A DNA stretch of 64,000 nt from Lachnospiraceae bacterium (GCA_031263035.1 JAISGP010000079.1:1-64000); one strand, 5' to 3'. Numbered from the stretch's first letter, positions 26,266 to 36,374 are shown. Made by a program: numbers and translations. Notes: a model not told the origin generated them from the letters alone.

Positions 26266-26305
26266 AAAAATACTAGTGTGGATCTTCCATACTGGTATTT
26301 TTTTT
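26266..26305 (+). terminator. Terminator of the reductase-BCCT operon
   Basis: A 15-bp stem with two wobble pairs (AAATAC...GTATTT outer arms, 3-base loop TCT) ends in a run of eight T. Confidence 0.8.
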
Positions 26306-26394
26306 ATAAAATAATTTGATGAAAAATAGCAAATAGTATGGCTTGAATTACAGTATTATTACATTGTATTTTATTTTAGAATAAAAGAAAAATA

Positions 26395-26423
26395 TAGAAC
26401 ACTATCTTAGATTATGCTATAAT
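26395..26423 (+). promoter_or_regulatory. Predicted promoter of icd
   Basis: An extended -10 element TGCTATAAT (TATAAT at 26418-26423) has a weak -35 TAGAAC 17 bases upstream, about 50 bases before the icd start. Confidence 0.55.
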
Positions 26424-26470
26424 CAAAGACGGTGTGAAAAAATATAATGTATTGGATTAATGGAGGACAT

Positions 26471-27682
26471 ATGGAAAAGATTAAAATGATAACCCCTATT
26501 GTTGAAATGGACGGAGATGAAATGACAAGAATTCTTTGGCAACTAATCAAAGATAACTTAATTCATCCATTTATTGATTTGAAATCAGATTATTATGACC
26601 TTGGTCTAATGCATAGAGATGAGACAAATGACCAAGTTACTATAGATTCAGCAAATGCTACTAAAAAGTACGGAGTAGCAATAAAATGTGCAACCATTAC
26701 CCCTAATGCGGCACGAATGAGTGAATATAATTTACATGAAATGTGGAAAAGCCCTAACGGTACTATTAGAGCAATTTTAGATGGTACTGTATTTCGTGCT
26801 CCAATAGTTGTAAAAGGGATAGAACCAGCAGTTAAAACATGGAAAAATCCTATTGTCATTGCTAGACATGCCTACGGAGATGTATATAAAGACGTGGAAA
26901 TGGCTATACCTTCTGTCGGTAAAACGGAAATAGTTTTTACAGATAAAGAGGGGAATGAAAAAAGAGCCTTAATTCATGATTTTGATAATAGTGGTATTAT
27001 TTTAGGACAACATAATACAGATAAAAGTATTTATAGCTTTGCAAGAAGTTGTTTTTCTTATGCATTAGATACTGGTCTTGACCTTTGGTTTTCAACTAAA
27101 GATACTATTTCTAAGACTTATGATCATAGATTTAAAGATATATTTGCAGAGATATATGAAAATGAATACAAAGATAAATTTGAAAAAGCTGGTATAACAT
27201 ATTTCTATACTTTAATTGATGATGCTGTTGCCAGAGTTATGAAGTCAGAAGGTAATTTTATTTGGGCTTTGAAAAACTATGATGGAGATGTTATGAGTGA
27301 TATGATTAGCTCTGCTTTTGGTTCTTTAGCTATGATGACATCAATTTTGGTTTCGCCGGAAGGAAATTATGAATATGAAGCAGCTCATGGAACAGTTCAA
27401 CGACATTACTATAAGCATTTAAAAGGTGAGGAAACATCTACTAATTCAGTGGCATCTATATTTGCATGGAGTGGTGGACTTAGGAAACGTGGAGAATTAG
27501 ATAATATCCCAGAATTAGTTACATTTGCAAATGAATTAGAAAAAGCAACCATAGATGTAATTGAAGAAGGTTCTATGACAAAGGATTTAGCTTTAATTAC
27601 AACTATTAAAAACCCAAAGGTACTTAATTCTGAAGAGTATATTTTAGCAGTTAGAAGTAAACTTGAAGAGTATTTAAAATAG
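26471..27682 (+). CDS. icd: NADP-dependent isocitrate dehydrogenase (eukaryotic-type, type II)
   Basis: This 403-residue enzyme oxidises isocitrate to 2-oxoglutarate with NADP. It is of the homodimeric type II class: it opens with [19 protein letters not shown] and has [24 protein letters not shown] substrate-loop residues near 93-112, plus the C-terminal [12 protein letters not shown] segment near 304-315. Metal-binding Asp residues ([12 protein letters not shown] near 252-263) are present. I start at ATG 26471 after TGGAGG; the frame's earlier ATG 26447 lies before the RBS. It stands alone, with no citrate synthase or aconitase nearby, and probably feeds glutamate synthesis in a partial TCA pathway. 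Confidence 0.94.
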   Translation: MEKIKMITPIVEMDGDEMTRILWQLIKDNLIHPFIDLKSDYYDLGLMHRDETNDQVTIDSANATKKYGVAIKCATITPNAARMSEYNLHEMWKSPNGTIRAILDGTVFRAPIVVKGIEPAVKTWKNPIVIARHAYGDVYKDVEMAIPSVGKTEIVFTDKEGNEKRALIHDFDNSGIILGQHNTDKSIYSFARSCFSYALDTGLDLWFSTKDTISKTYDHRFKDIFAEIYENEYKDKFEKAGITYFYTLIDDAVARVMKSEGNFIWALKNYDGDVMSDMISSAFGSLAMMTSILVSPEGNYEYEAAHGTVQRHYYKHLKGEETSTNSVASIFAWSGGLRKRGELDNIPELVTFANELEKATIDVIEEGSMTKDLALITTIKNPKVLNSEEYILAVRSKLEEYLK

Positions 27683-27773
27683 TTAATTGGAAAGACTAGT
27701 TTCATAGTATTCTTTGAAGTGAAATTTTATGTAATACTAAAAATTTTTTTACAACTAAATCATAAGTATCTGC

Positions 27774-27779
27774 TATAAT
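27774..27779 (+). promoter_or_regulatory. Predicted extended -10 promoter before holA
   Basis: TGCTATAAT (hexamer at 27774-27779) repeats the extended -10 seen before icd. No good -35 lies at 17 bases; TTTACA is 20 bases upstream. Confidence 0.4.
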
Positions 27780-27790
27780 AGAGAAAAATT

Positions 27791-27838
27791 AAAACATAAC
27801 CTTAAACATAAGCTTAGTTTAAGATTATGTTTTATTCT
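27791..27838 (+). terminator. Hairpin between icd and holA (terminator or leader structure)
   Basis: A 17-bp stem with one mismatch (27791-27807 with 27817-27833) closes a 9-base loop and ends in a short T-rich run. It lies just after a likely promoter and 14 bases before holA, so it may be either the icd terminator or a 5' leader hairpin. Confidence 0.55.
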
Positions 27839-27851
27839 ATGAAAGAAAAAG

Positions 27852-28865
27852 ATGACAGATTTAAAAACTCTTAATACAAAATTGAATAATGGTGAGTTTA
27901 GTCAAGTATATGTGATTTATGGTGAGGCAGATTATATTAAGCTTCAATATAAGAATAGAATTATTTCATTGATTGGAGATAAAAAAGATGAGATGAATTA
28001 TTCATATTTTGAAGGTAATACAATTTCCTTGGATGAAGTTATTAGTATAGCATCTACCTTGCCTTTTTTTGCTGAGAAAAGATTAGTAGTTGTTGAAAAT
28101 TCAGATATATTTGCAAAAGGAAATCAAGAAGATATAGATAATTTGATTACCTTTTTCGAAAGTATCCCTGATACTACTTACATGGTTTTCATTGAAAAAA
28201 AGCTTGATAAAACTAAAAGACTATATAAACTTCTAAATGGTAATAAAATTAATTTTTCAAATGATATTGTAGAAATTAAAGTTCCGGACCAAAGGCAGGT
28301 AGAAGCTTGGGTTGGAAGTCTTATTAAAAAAGAAAATAAAAAAATAGAAGAGTCTGCATTTAGATATTTAATAAGTCAGGTTGGAACTGATATGGAGACA
28401 TTGTCCAATGAATTGGAGAAGATATTTGCATATACTTATGGGGAAGATATTATTTTGATTTCCCATATAAATGATATAATATCTGCCAATTTAGAAATTA
28501 AAATTTTTAATCTTGTAGATGCAGTTTCAGCAGGCAATAAAAACTTAGCCATAAAGTTATATGAGGAACTATTAGGTTTAAAAGAAACCCCTATGGGTGT
28601 ATTATTTCAATTGACTAGAAAATATAAACAATTACTGGAAATTAAAGGATTAAAATCAGATAAAGCTTCTAATGATGAAATTTCTTCTTTAACTAAAGTT
28701 CCTAAGTTTTTTGTAGGCAAATACATAAACCTTGCTAATAAAATAAAAAAAATAGATTTAATTAAAATATTAGATGAAGCTCTTTCTTTAGAGTATTCAG
28801 TTAAAAGTGGATATTTAGATGATAAATTAAGTGTTGAATTATTTATTGTAAAATATGCCAGATAA
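27852..28865 (+). CDS. holA: DNA polymerase III subunit delta
   Basis: This 337-residue protein is the clamp-loader delta subunit that opens the beta clamp. It shows the family pattern: an N-terminal YVIYGEADYIKLQYKNRI segment with a degenerate P-loop, a KRLVVVENSDIF strand near 75-86, a Leu-rich middle (LSNELEKIFAYT), and a C-terminal helical domain with MGVLFQLTRKYKQLLEIK near 246-263. It precedes lepA by 12 bases, a common arrangement in Clostridia (often with rpsT between). The RBS is weak (GAAAGAAAAAG). Confidence 0.88.
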   Translation: MTDLKTLNTKLNNGEFSQVYVIYGEADYIKLQYKNRIISLIGDKKDEMNYSYFEGNTISLDEVISIASTLPFFAEKRLVVVENSDIFAKGNQEDIDNLITFFESIPDTTYMVFIEKKLDKTKRLYKLLNGNKINFSNDIVEIKVPDQRQVEAWVGSLIKKENKKIEESAFRYLISQVGTDMETLSNELEKIFAYTYGEDIILISHINDIISANLEIKIFNLVDAVSAGNKNLAIKLYEELLGLKETPMGVLFQLTRKYKQLLEIKGLKSDKASNDEISSLTKVPKFFVGKYINLANKIKKIDLIKILDEALSLEYSVKSGYLDDKLSVELFIVKYAR

Positions 28866-28877
28866 ATTGGAGGAAGT

Positions 28878-30698
28878 ATGTCAGTACATATAAAACAAGA
28901 TCATATTAGAAATTTTTGCATAATTGCTCATATTGACCATGGAAAAAGTACATTAGCAGATAGAATTATTGAAAAAACAGGACTTTTAACTAGTCGTGAG
29001 ATGGAAAATCAAGTTTTAGATAATATGGACCTTGAAAGAGAAAGAGGTATAACAATTAAGGCTCAAGCAGTTCGTATTATTTACACTGCAAATAATGGGG
29101 AAGAATATATGTTTAATCTTATAGATACCCCGGGACATGTGGATTTTAATTATGAGGTAAGTAGAAGTCTTGCTGCTTGCGACGGAGCCATATTAGTTGT
29201 CGACGCTTCCCAAGGAGTAGAGGCTCAAACTCTTGGAAATGTGTATTTAGCTATGGATGCAGACCTTGAGGTTGTACCTGTTATTAATAAAATAGATTTA
29301 CCAAGTGCAGATCCGGATAGAGTTGCTGAAGAGGTTGAAGATATAATTGGTATTGAAGCTATGGATGCCCCAAGAATATCAGCTAAAACCGGTATTGGCA
29401 TTGAAGATGTATTAGAAGCAGTAGTTTCTAAAATTCCGTCACCGGAAGGGAATAGCGAGGCACCTTTAAAAGCATTAATTTTCGATTCCCTTTACGATGC
29501 CTATAGAGGTGTAATTGTTTTTTGTAGAATTAAAGAAGGTACAGTTAAAAAAGGTACAGAAATACTTATGATGGCTACAGGAGCTAAGGCTGAAGTTGTA
29601 GAAGTAGGATATTTTGGACCTGGTCAGTTTATTCCTACTGATGAATTATCAGCAGGAATGGTTGGGTATATTACTGCAAGTCTTAAGAATGTACAGGATA
29701 CTCATGTAGGCGATACTATTACTGATGCTAAAAATCCAACAGATAAACCCCTTCCAGGATATAAAAAAGTAAATCCTATGGTTTATTGTGGAATGTATCC
29801 TGCTGATGGAGCCAAATATCCGGAACTTAGGGATGCTTTAGAAAAATTGCAACTTAATGATGCATCTCTTTCTTTTGAAGCAGAAACATCAGTTGCATTA
29901 GGATTTGGTTTTAGATGTGGCTTTCTTGGATTATTACATTTAGAGATTATAGAAGAAAGACTGGAAAGAGAATACAATCTTGATTTAGTAACTACAGCTC
30001 CATCTGTTATTTATAAAGTACATAAGACAGGTGGAAGTATAATTGAACTAACTAATCCTAGTAATTTACCGGATCCTACTCTTATAGATTATATGGAAGA
30101 GCCTATTGTTAAAGCTGAGATTATGGTTACTACTGAGTACATAGGTGCCATTATGAATTTATGTCAAGAAAGACGTGGTGTTTATGATGGTATGGAATAC
30201 TTAGAAGAGACAAGAGCTGAACTACATTATCATTTACCACTAAATGAAATTATCTATGACTTTTTCGATGCATTAAAAAGTCGTTCAAGAGGATACGCTT
30301 CCTTTGATTATGAAATGGATGGTTATGTACGGTCAGAATTAGTTAAATTAGATATTCTTGTAAATAAAGAAGAAGTTGATGCATTATCCTTTATCGTTCA
30401 TGCTGATACAGCCTATGATAGAGGAAGAAAGATGGTGGAGAAGCTTAAAAAGGAAATACCAAGACATTTATTTGAGATTCCAATTCAGGCAGCAGTAGGT
30501 GGCAAGGTTATAGCTAGAGAGACAGTTAAAGCTATGAGAAAAGATGTACTCGCTAAATGCTATGGTGGAGATATTAGCCGTAAAAGAAAGCTTCTTGAGA
30601 AACAAAAAGAAGGTAAAAAGAAGATGCGCCAGATTGGTAATGTGGAAATACCTAAAGATGCATTTTTATCAGTATTAAAATTAGATGATGAAGATTAA
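28878..30698 (+). CDS. lepA: Translation elongation factor 4 (LepA)
   Basis: This 606-residue ribosomal GTPase promotes back-translocation or helps initiation and ribosome biogenesis. G motifs are AHIDHGKST (about residues 17-25), DTPGHVDF (about 82-89) and NKIDLPSA (about 137-144). The LepA-specific C-terminal domain is complete, including the [20 protein letters not shown] stretch near 554-573 and the closing [11 protein letters not shown]. It is cotranscribed with holA and probably hemW. GGAGG precedes ATG 28878. Confidence 0.97.
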   Translation: MSVHIKQDHIRNFCIIAHIDHGKSTLADRIIEKTGLLTSREMENQVLDNMDLERERGITIKAQAVRIIYTANNGEEYMFNLIDTPGHVDFNYEVSRSLAACDGAILVVDASQGVEAQTLGNVYLAMDADLEVVPVINKIDLPSADPDRVAEEVEDIIGIEAMDAPRISAKTGIGIEDVLEAVVSKIPSPEGNSEAPLKALIFDSLYDAYRGVIVFCRIKEGTVKKGTEILMMATGAKAEVVEVGYFGPGQFIPTDELSAGMVGYITASLKNVQDTHVGDTITDAKNPTDKPLPGYKKVNPMVYCGMYPADGAKYPELRDALEKLQLNDASLSFEAETSVALGFGFRCGFLGLLHLEIIEERLEREYNLDLVTTAPSVIYKVHKTGGSIIELTNPSNLPDPTLIDYMEEPIVKAEIMVTTEYIGAIMNLCQERRGVYDGMEYLEETRAELHYHLPLNEIIYDFFDALKSRSRGYASFDYEMDGYVRSELVKLDILVNKEEVDALSFIVHADTAYDRGRKMVEKLKKEIPRHLFEIPIQAAVGGKVIARETVKAMRKDVLAKCYGGDISRKRKLLEKQKEGKKKMRQIGNVEIPKDAFLSVLKLDDED

Positions 30699-30810
30699 AG
30701 TAGAATTAACTATATACAATGTTATGAAATGTTTTTAATATAATATTTTTATTATGATTTTTTTTGTAGAAGGATTAACATTTGTAATTACGATAGGCGA
30801 AAGGGGATAA

Positions 30811-31932
30811 ATGAAGAATTTAGAAATATATATTCATATTCCTTTTTGTATAAGAAAATGTAATTACTGTGATTTTACTTCAATAGTTTCTGATGAAACA
30901 ATAAAGGAAAGATATGTAGAAAAATTAATTAAGTCTATTGAAAATTTTAATAGTGATGTATCTTCTTATAGTGTTAGTACGATATTTATTGGTGGAGGAA
31001 CACCATCAATATTAAAGCCAGAATTTATATCTAAGATTTTGAAAGCTATATATTCAAAATTTATTTTTGTTGAAAAACCAGAAATAACAATAGAAGCCAA
31101 TCCAGGTACTTTAAATAGAGAAAAGCTTAAAATATATAGACGAAGTGGAATAAATAGGCTTAGTATTGGGCTACAATCAGCTGATGATGAAGAACTTAGT
31201 ATTTTAGGTAGAATTCATAGCTATGAAGATTTTCTACAAAGTTTTAATTTGGCTAGAGAAGCAGGTTTTAATAATATAAATATTGATTTAATGTCAGCTA
31301 TTCCAAATCAGACTATTAAATCATATAGAAATACATTAAGAAAAGTTGTAGAGTTAAATCCTGAACACATTTCTGCATATAGTTTGATTATAGAAGAAGG
31401 TACGCCTTTTTTTAAGAATATAGAACTATTTGAAAAATATCCTTTACCTAGTGAAGAGGATGAAAGAGAGATGTATTATCTTACCAGAGAATTCCTAAGT
31501 AAAAATGGGTATTTTAGATATGAAATATCTAATTATGCAAAAGAAGGATATGAATGTAAACATAATCTGGGGTATTGGAGTATGACACCTTATTTGGGAT
31601 TTGGTGTAAGTGCCTCATCTTATTTTGAAGGAGCAAGGTTTAAAGTTGATAAAAATTTTCAGATAATAGAAGAAGAAAAACCTTCAATAAAGAGTAATAT
31701 TGAGGAATTTATGTTTCTTGGACTTCGAAAAACAAAAGGTGTAAGTTCTAAAGACTTTAGAAATATGTTTAATCAAGAGCTTGAGTTTTACTATAAAGAT
31801 AATATAGATAAGCTGATGAAAGAAGGTTTATTAGAAAAAGAAATTGTTTCTATGGATGAATATTTATTAAGTCTTACAGATAAAGGAATTGATGTTAGTA
31901 ATGTGGTTTTAAGTGAGTTTTTGTTGGATTAA
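30811..31932 (+). CDS. hemW: Radical SAM protein HemW (heme chaperone-like; coproporphyrinogen oxidase homologue)
   Basis: This 373-residue radical-SAM protein has its 4Fe-4S cysteines at 13, 17 and 20 (CIRKCNYC). IGGGTPSIL near 54-62 and GLQSADDEEL near 118-127 are typical of the HemN/HemW group, and the C-terminal HemN_C winged-helix domain is present. The cysteine in HemN that follows CX3CX2C by one residue is replaced here by Asp-Phe (CDF), as in HemW, which moves heme rather than oxidising coproporphyrinogen. It follows lepA as in many Firmicutes, but the usual hrcA-grpE-dnaK genes are absent downstream. Confidence 0.9.
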   Translation: MKNLEIYIHIPFCIRKCNYCDFTSIVSDETIKERYVEKLIKSIENFNSDVSSYSVSTIFIGGGTPSILKPEFISKILKAIYSKFIFVEKPEITIEANPGTLNREKLKIYRRSGINRLSIGLQSADDEELSILGRIHSYEDFLQSFNLAREAGFNNINIDLMSAIPNQTIKSYRNTLRKVVELNPEHISAYSLIIEEGTPFFKNIELFEKYPLPSEEDEREMYYLTREFLSKNGYFRYEISNYAKEGYECKHNLGYWSMTPYLGFGVSASSYFEGARFKVDKNFQIIEEEKPSIKSNIEEFMFLGLRKTKGVSSKDFRNMFNQELEFYYKDNIDKLMKEGLLEKEIVSMDEYLLSLTDKGIDVSNVVLSEFLLD

Positions 31933-31971
31933 TGAATTAAGATATAGAAATAAAAAAGGTTAACTAAGATT

Positions 31972-32526
31972 ATGAGTAAGAAAATTAGAGAGAATATCTA
32001 TATACAGCTATTTGTATCTTTCTTTAGATGTGGAATTCTCACATTTGGAGGAGGTTTAGCTATGCTTCCTCTATTAGAAAAAGAAGTAGTTGAATCTAGA
32101 GGTTGGGCAACAAATGAAGAGCTGTTAGATATGTATGCAATTGGTCAGACTACACCGGGGATAATTGCTGTAAATGTTGCAACTTTTACAGGCTATAAAA
32201 AAGCCGGAGTACTAGGTGGTATAGTAGGAACTTTAGGAATGATAACGCCATCCCTTATTATAATTACTGTAATAGCTTCAGGTCTTTCATATATTGTAAA
32301 ATATCCTATTGTACAGCACGCTTTAGCCGGTATTAGATTAGCTGTTTGCGGAATGATGATAGTTACAGTAGTAAAATTAGTTAAAAATGGTGTAAAGGAC
32401 ATTTTTGGAATTATTATATGTGTTGGAACACTTTTAATTGCCGTTTTTACACCTGTGTCAACAGTATTTATAGTTATTGCTGCACTAATACTTGGGATTT
32501 TAGTTAAAAGAAATAAAGTTGATTAA
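31972..32526 (+). CDS. Chromate transporter family protein, first half-size subunit
   Basis: This 184-residue membrane protein is a single CHR domain (ChrA family, about six helices). The hallmark LTFGGGLAMLPLL is at about residues 22-34 and the GQTTPGIIAVNVATFTGYK motif near 59-77. Short-chain CHR proteins work as pairs in opposite orientations, and the partner gene follows 108 bases downstream. The family exports chromate in some organisms, but in anaerobic gut bacteria the physiological anion is unknown. Confidence 0.85.
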   Translation: MSKKIRENIYIQLFVSFFRCGILTFGGGLAMLPLLEKEVVESRGWATNEELLDMYAIGQTTPGIIAVNVATFTGYKKAGVLGGIVGTLGMITPSLIIITVIASGLSYIVKYPIVQHALAGIRLAVCGMMIVTVVKLVKNGVKDIFGIIICVGTLLIAVFTPVSTVFIVIAALILGILVKRNKVD

Positions 32527-32634
32527 TATTTGGCTTTGAAGAAAAATTTATGGTTTAAATTATGCTTTTTATAATAAAATTTTTTTTAGATTAAAAGTAT
32601 AAAGTTATGTAAGTTAAAAAAGAAGAGAAGAGAT

Positions 32635-33192
32635 ATGATTATATATTTAAGATTAGCTTATGAATTTTTTAAAATTGGTTTATTTGCAATAGGGGGAGGT
32701 ATGGCAACCATTCCCTTTTTAATGGATCTTTCTCATAAATATAACTGGTATAGTGTTAGTGAGCTTTCCAATATGATTGCTGTAAGTGAAAGTACGCCTG
32801 GTCCAGTAGGTATAAATATGGCTACCTATGTAGGTTATCAAGTAGGAGGAATCCCTGGTGGAATAATTGCAACCCTTGCTGAAGTAGCTCCTGCAATTAT
32901 AATTATTGCTATTGTTGCAAAGTTTATGGAAAAATTTAAAGATCATAAATTAGTAAAGTCTGCTTTTTTAGGTATAAGACCTGCAGTAGCAGCTTTAATT
33001 GGATATACAGTTTTAGAACTTATAAAAATTTCTATCAGTTTTAACTTAAAAGCATTTTTACAGTTTAGTTATTTAAATTTATTTATTATATTAGTCTTTC
33101 TAGGTTTAATGTATTTACCTAAATTAAAAAAATTACACCCAGTTGCTTGGATTGCAATGGGTGCAGTTATTGGAATTGTCTTGAAATTATAA
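32635..33192 (+). CDS. Chromate transporter family protein, second half-size subunit
   Basis: This 185-residue protein is the second CHR domain, with FAIGGGMATIPFLMDL at about residues 16-31 and SESTPGPVGINMATYVGYQ near 52-70. It pairs with the upstream subunit, and the two sequences are clearly homologous but diverged, as expected for an antiparallel heterodimer. A GAAGAGAAGAG RBS precedes ATG 32635. Confidence 0.85.
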   Translation: MIIYLRLAYEFFKIGLFAIGGGMATIPFLMDLSHKYNWYSVSELSNMIAVSESTPGPVGINMATYVGYQVGGIPGGIIATLAEVAPAIIIIAIVAKFMEKFKDHKLVKSAFLGIRPAVAALIGYTVLELIKISISFNLKAFLQFSYLNLFIILVFLGLMYLPKLKKLHPVAWIAMGAVIGIVLKL

Positions 33193-33265
33193 GTGGGTGT
33201 TTTATAGTTTGAATTCTTAGGGTTATATATAAAATATATGGTTTTTTAATGCTACTACTGACTGC

Positions 33266-33778
33266 TTATAGTAGCTGCTTCATAATATAGGAATAAATAT
33301 CTACATTTTTTGATTGCCAATTATTTGCTATAGATTCTGCCATTTCTCTTTTTGGAACAGTAAGATTTAAGCTTACCTGATTAATGCCATCTTCTTCAAC
33401 TATACAATGAACTAAAAATGATGAATCTGATAATTGCTCAAAATAAGATTTAGTTGAGAATTCATTTAAAAGACGATTTTTATTATTTGCAATATAGTTA
33501 TCTATATCATCTCTAATCATTTGGTTTAGGTCGTCTCCGATATATTTAACAGACTCCTTTCCTTCAAGAGAAAGGTAGTATGAAGTTTTATTATAGGTTT
33601 TATCGTCTATTATAAGGTGAGAATTTAAAAGTTCATTTATGCTTTGTTGAACTTTAAAGAAGTTGGTGTAGCCTTTTTCAACAATAAATTCTGAAATTTG
33701 AGATGTAGTTAAAGGAAATTTGACACTTTTAAGCATATACAGTATCATCAATTTATATAAAGTGAGTTTTTCTTCCAT
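33266..33778 (-). CDS. DUF4364 family protein (predicted winged-helix regulator)
   Basis: This 170-residue protein matches the clostridial DUF4364 family. The N-terminal 80 residues look like a winged helix (PLTTSQISEFIVEKG then a recognition-helix-like NFFKVQQSINELLNS). The C-terminal half is mixed alpha/beta and ends in a segment (VPKREMAESIANNWQ) common to the family. No ligand site is apparent. Target genes are unknown; it is convergent with the chromate transporter genes and divergent from sdaAA. A 7-bp inverted repeat (33251-33257 with 33269-33275) overlaps its stop codon. Confidence 0.8.
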   Translation of the reverse strand: MEEKLTLYKLMILYMLKSVKFPLTTSQISEFIVEKGYTNFFKVQQSINELLNSHLIIDDKTYNKTSYYLSLEGKESVKYIGDDLNQMIRDDIDNYIANNKNRLLNEFSTKSYFEQLSDSSFLVHCIVEEDGINQVSLNLTVPKREMAESIANNWQSKNVDIYSYIMKQLL

Positions 33779-34132
33779 TTTTAGTTTACCTGCCTTGTTT
33801 ATTTAGAAATATTTCTTTAGAAACGAATGTATAGTATATATTATAAATTTATTTTATAGTTCTTATAAGTGCAAATAATGCAATTATTGTTAAAAACACA
33901 AATGTTTTCTTATCAATGATACACAGTATTTTTGAAATCGTCAACAAAAATTATAAATTGTAAAATTAGTTTTGAAAAAAATACTCTATATTAAAAAGAC
34001 ATTCTGTATAAAAGCAATTTTTAAAGCTTTAAATATAGGATTTTATATGTAAATAGTTTAAGACTTTTGATGTATTATAAAAGTTTTGTTTTACAAAGTG
34101 AAAATAACAGTCAAAATAAAGGAGAATTTGAT
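33779..34132. other. Divergent intergenic region between the DUF4364 gene and sdaAA
   Basis: This is about 350 very AT-rich bases. I see no confident -35/-10 pair, riboswitch or ORF in it, apart from the AAAGGAG RBS of sdaAA at its right end. Confidence 0.5.
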
Positions 34133-34999
34133 ATGGATTTTATATCAGGAAAAGAATTACAAGATATTTGCGAAAAGGAAAATAAGAAGATTTCGGAAGT
34201 AATGAGAGAAAGGGAGATGAGTTTAGGTGATTTGACCGACAGTGAAATGGATGAAAGGTTACAGACTATTTTAGATATTATGAGGAAGGCTGCTCATGAC
34301 CCAATAGATAATCCTAAAAAATCTATGGGTGGACTTTTAGGTGGTGAAGCAAAGAAATTATATGAATTTGGCAAAAGTGATAAAAGTATCGCTGGAGGCT
34401 TATTAAGCAAAGCTCTCACCTATGCATCAGCTGTCCTTGAAGTAAATGCAACTATGGGACTTATAGTTGCTGCACCAACAGCAGGTTCTTCAGGAGTATT
34501 ACCGGGAGCTCTCTTAGCTCTTCAAGAGGAAAAGGGTTTTTCAGATAAGGAAATTTATGACGGGATTGAAAATGCATCAGCATTAGGCTATATATTAATG
34601 AGAAATTCTTCAGTATCAGGTGCTGAGGCAGGATGTCAAGCAGAGGTTGGAGCAGCTTCAGCAATGGCAGCATCTGCTCTTGTAGAGTTAATGGGTGGAA
34701 CAGTTGATATGTGCTTTCAAGCTGCCGGGATTGCTCTTGCAAATCTTTTAGGAATGGTATGTGATCCAATCTGCGGTCTAGTAGAAGCACCATGCCAAAG
34801 TCGTAATGCAGTTGGAGTTGCAAATGCAATCTCTTCAGCAGAAATGGCATTAGCGGGAATTAAAAATGCAGTTGTTTTTGATGAAATGGCAGAAGTGTTG
34901 TTAAATGTAGGGAAATCCTTGCCTGCCACTCTTCGTGAAACGGCAATGGGTGGAATGGCAGTAGCACCTAGTGCTTGCCAGTTGTGCAACCAACAATAA
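34133..34999 (+). CDS. sdaAA: L-serine ammonia-lyase, iron-sulfur-dependent, alpha subunit
   Basis: This 288-residue subunit carries the 4Fe-4S cluster of anaerobic serine dehydratase, which converts L-serine to pyruvate and ammonia. SGAEAGCQAEVGAASAMAA (about 181-199) and VCDPICGLVEAPCQSRNA (about 228-245) contain the cysteines expected for cluster binding, and a further Cys pair lies at the very end. I start at ATG 34133 after AAAGGAG; the upstream ATG 34067 has no RBS. The beta-subunit gene sdaAB, normally adjacent, is absent here, so it must be encoded elsewhere or the alpha chain acts alone. Confidence 0.93.
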   Translation: MDFISGKELQDICEKENKKISEVMREREMSLGDLTDSEMDERLQTILDIMRKAAHDPIDNPKKSMGGLLGGEAKKLYEFGKSDKSIAGGLLSKALTYASAVLEVNATMGLIVAAPTAGSSGVLPGALLALQEEKGFSDKEIYDGIENASALGYILMRNSSVSGAEAGCQAEVGAASAMAASALVELMGGTVDMCFQAAGIALANLLGMVCDPICGLVEAPCQSRNAVGVANAISSAEMALAGIKNAVVFDEMAEVLLNVGKSLPATLRETAMGGMAVAPSACQLCNQQ

Positions 35000-35018
35000 T
35001 GACTACTTTTGAATTAAA

Positions 35019-35082
35019 AATCCCACCTCTTATAGATAGATGATTTTGTTCATTTTTCTATAATTAGTGGGATTATTTTTTT
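35019..35082 (+). terminator. Terminator after sdaAA
   Basis: Outer arms AATCCCAC (35019-35026) and GTGGGATT (35067-35074) pair perfectly, with further partial pairing of TATAGA inside, followed by a T run. Confidence 0.65.
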
Positions 35083-35198
35083 TATTAACAGTTCAATTAT
35101 ATCTATCTAGTATATGAAATATAAAAAGTAATCATAAATATTAGACCTTGTATAATTAGGTTATTGGTGAAATTATATTACATATTAGAAAATATGCC

Positions 35199-36374
35199 TT
35201 ACAAAGCAAGTTTGTAAATCTCTTCAACATCTTTTTGAGATAGTTTTACAAAGTTACCAATAGTTCCTGTTCCTCCGTTGCCATAGCAAGCTTTGTGTGC
35301 CATTTCTGGAATATCTTCTTCTTTAGCACCAATTTCTGCAAAAGATGTAGGCATTTTAATTTTATGAAGGAATGATTTAAATCTTTTAATTCCTTTAATT
35401 GCAGTTTCTTCCGGATTGTTAAAGTCCATATCAATTCCCCAAACTCTAGTTGCAATTTGAGCAAATTTCATTGGATTATGTTTCATAACATATCTCATCC
35501 AAGCAGGCATAACTACAGCAAGTCCTGCACCATGAGCTACATCATATTGAGCTGATAATTCGTGTTCAATTGAATGGCTTGCCCAGTCTTGTTCTCTACC
35601 AACACCTACCATGTTGTTATGAGCTACCATTCCTGCCCACATAATATTTGCACGTGCGTCATAATCATAAGGATTTTTAATTACCTTTGGAGCTTCCTTA
35701 ATCATGGTTTTTAATACAGCTTCGCATAGTCTATCAGTAATTTCAGTAGCAGGTGTATTAGAATAAAATCTTTCAAAAACATGTGCCATAATATCTGTGA
35801 TTCCTGCAGCTGTTTGATATGTAGGAAGTGTTTCAGTAAGTTCAGGATCAAGAATAGAGAATTTAGGTCTAAGATAATCTGAACCGGTACCACGTTTTAA
35901 CATTCCGTTTTCATTTGTAATAACTGAATCAGGAGAACCTTCTGATCCTGCTGCAGCAATAGTAAGAACTGTTCCAACAGGAAGAGCCTTAGTTATAGGT
36001 GTTCCTGAATATAAATCCCAGAAATCACCATCATATACTGTACCTGCAGCAATAGCCTTTGATGAGTCAATTGTAGAACCACCACCAACAGCTAGAATAA
36101 AATCTATACCTTCAGATTGAGCAAGATTAATTCCTTCATATACAAGACCACTTCTTGGGTTAGGACGTACTCCTGATAGCTCTACAAAAGGAATTCCCTC
36201 TTTATCTAAAGATTCTTTTACTTTATCAAGAAGACCACTTCTAATTACTGAGCCACCACCATAATGTAGAAGAACGTTGGTGCCGCCATATTTTTTAACA
36301 TATTTTCCTACTTCAGTTTCTGTACCTTTTCCAAATATAAACTCTGTTGGACTGTGAAATGTAAAATTATTCAT
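35199..36374 (-). CDS. Iron-containing alcohol dehydrogenase (butanol dehydrogenase-like)
   Basis: This 391-residue type III dehydrogenase probably reduces aldehydes such as acetaldehyde or butyraldehyde with NAD(P)H at the end of fermentation. The nucleotide-binding AVGGGSTIDSSKAIAAG stretch is at about residues 92-108. Likely metal ligands are the Asp/His in DIMAHVFERF (near 193) and the histidines in the HSIEHELSAQYDVAHGAGL-like region (about 262-280). I start at ATG 36374 (minus strand), six bases after GGAGGG; the frame continues 27 codons upstream without an RBS. It resembles BdhA/YqhD more than AdhE, and the exact substrate is unknown. Confidence 0.9.
   Translation of the reverse strand: MNNFTFHSPTEFIFGKGTETEVGKYVKKYGGTNVLLHYGGGSVIRSGLLDKVKESLDKEGIPFVELSGVRPNPRSGLVYEGINLAQSEGIDFILAVGGGSTIDSSKAIAAGTVYDGDFWDLYSGTPITKALPVGTVLTIAAAGSEGSPDSVITNENGMLKRGTGSDYLRPKFSILDPELTETLPTYQTAAGITDIMAHVFERFYSNTPATEITDRLCEAVLKTMIKEAPKVIKNPYDYDARANIMWAGMVAHNNMVGVGREQDWASHSIEHELSAQYDVAHGAGLAVVMPAWMRYVMKHNPMKFAQIATRVWGIDMDFNNPEETAIKGIKRFKSFLHKIKMPTSFAEIGAKEEDIPEMAHKACYGNGGTGTIGNFVKLSQKDVEEIYKLAL

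Noticed and set aside
26266..26305. Riboswitch between the BCCT gene and icd
   Set aside because: The structure is a single simple hairpin with a T run and reads as an ordinary terminator.
33251..33275. 7-bp inverted repeat overlapping the end of the DUF4364 gene as a terminator
   Set aside because: Neither strand has a T run after the stem, so function as a terminator is doubtful.
34461..34850. 129-codon minus-strand ORF opposite sdaAA
   Set aside because: It lies wholly within a clear serine dehydratase gene and has a Leu/Gln-biased antisense composition and no RBS.
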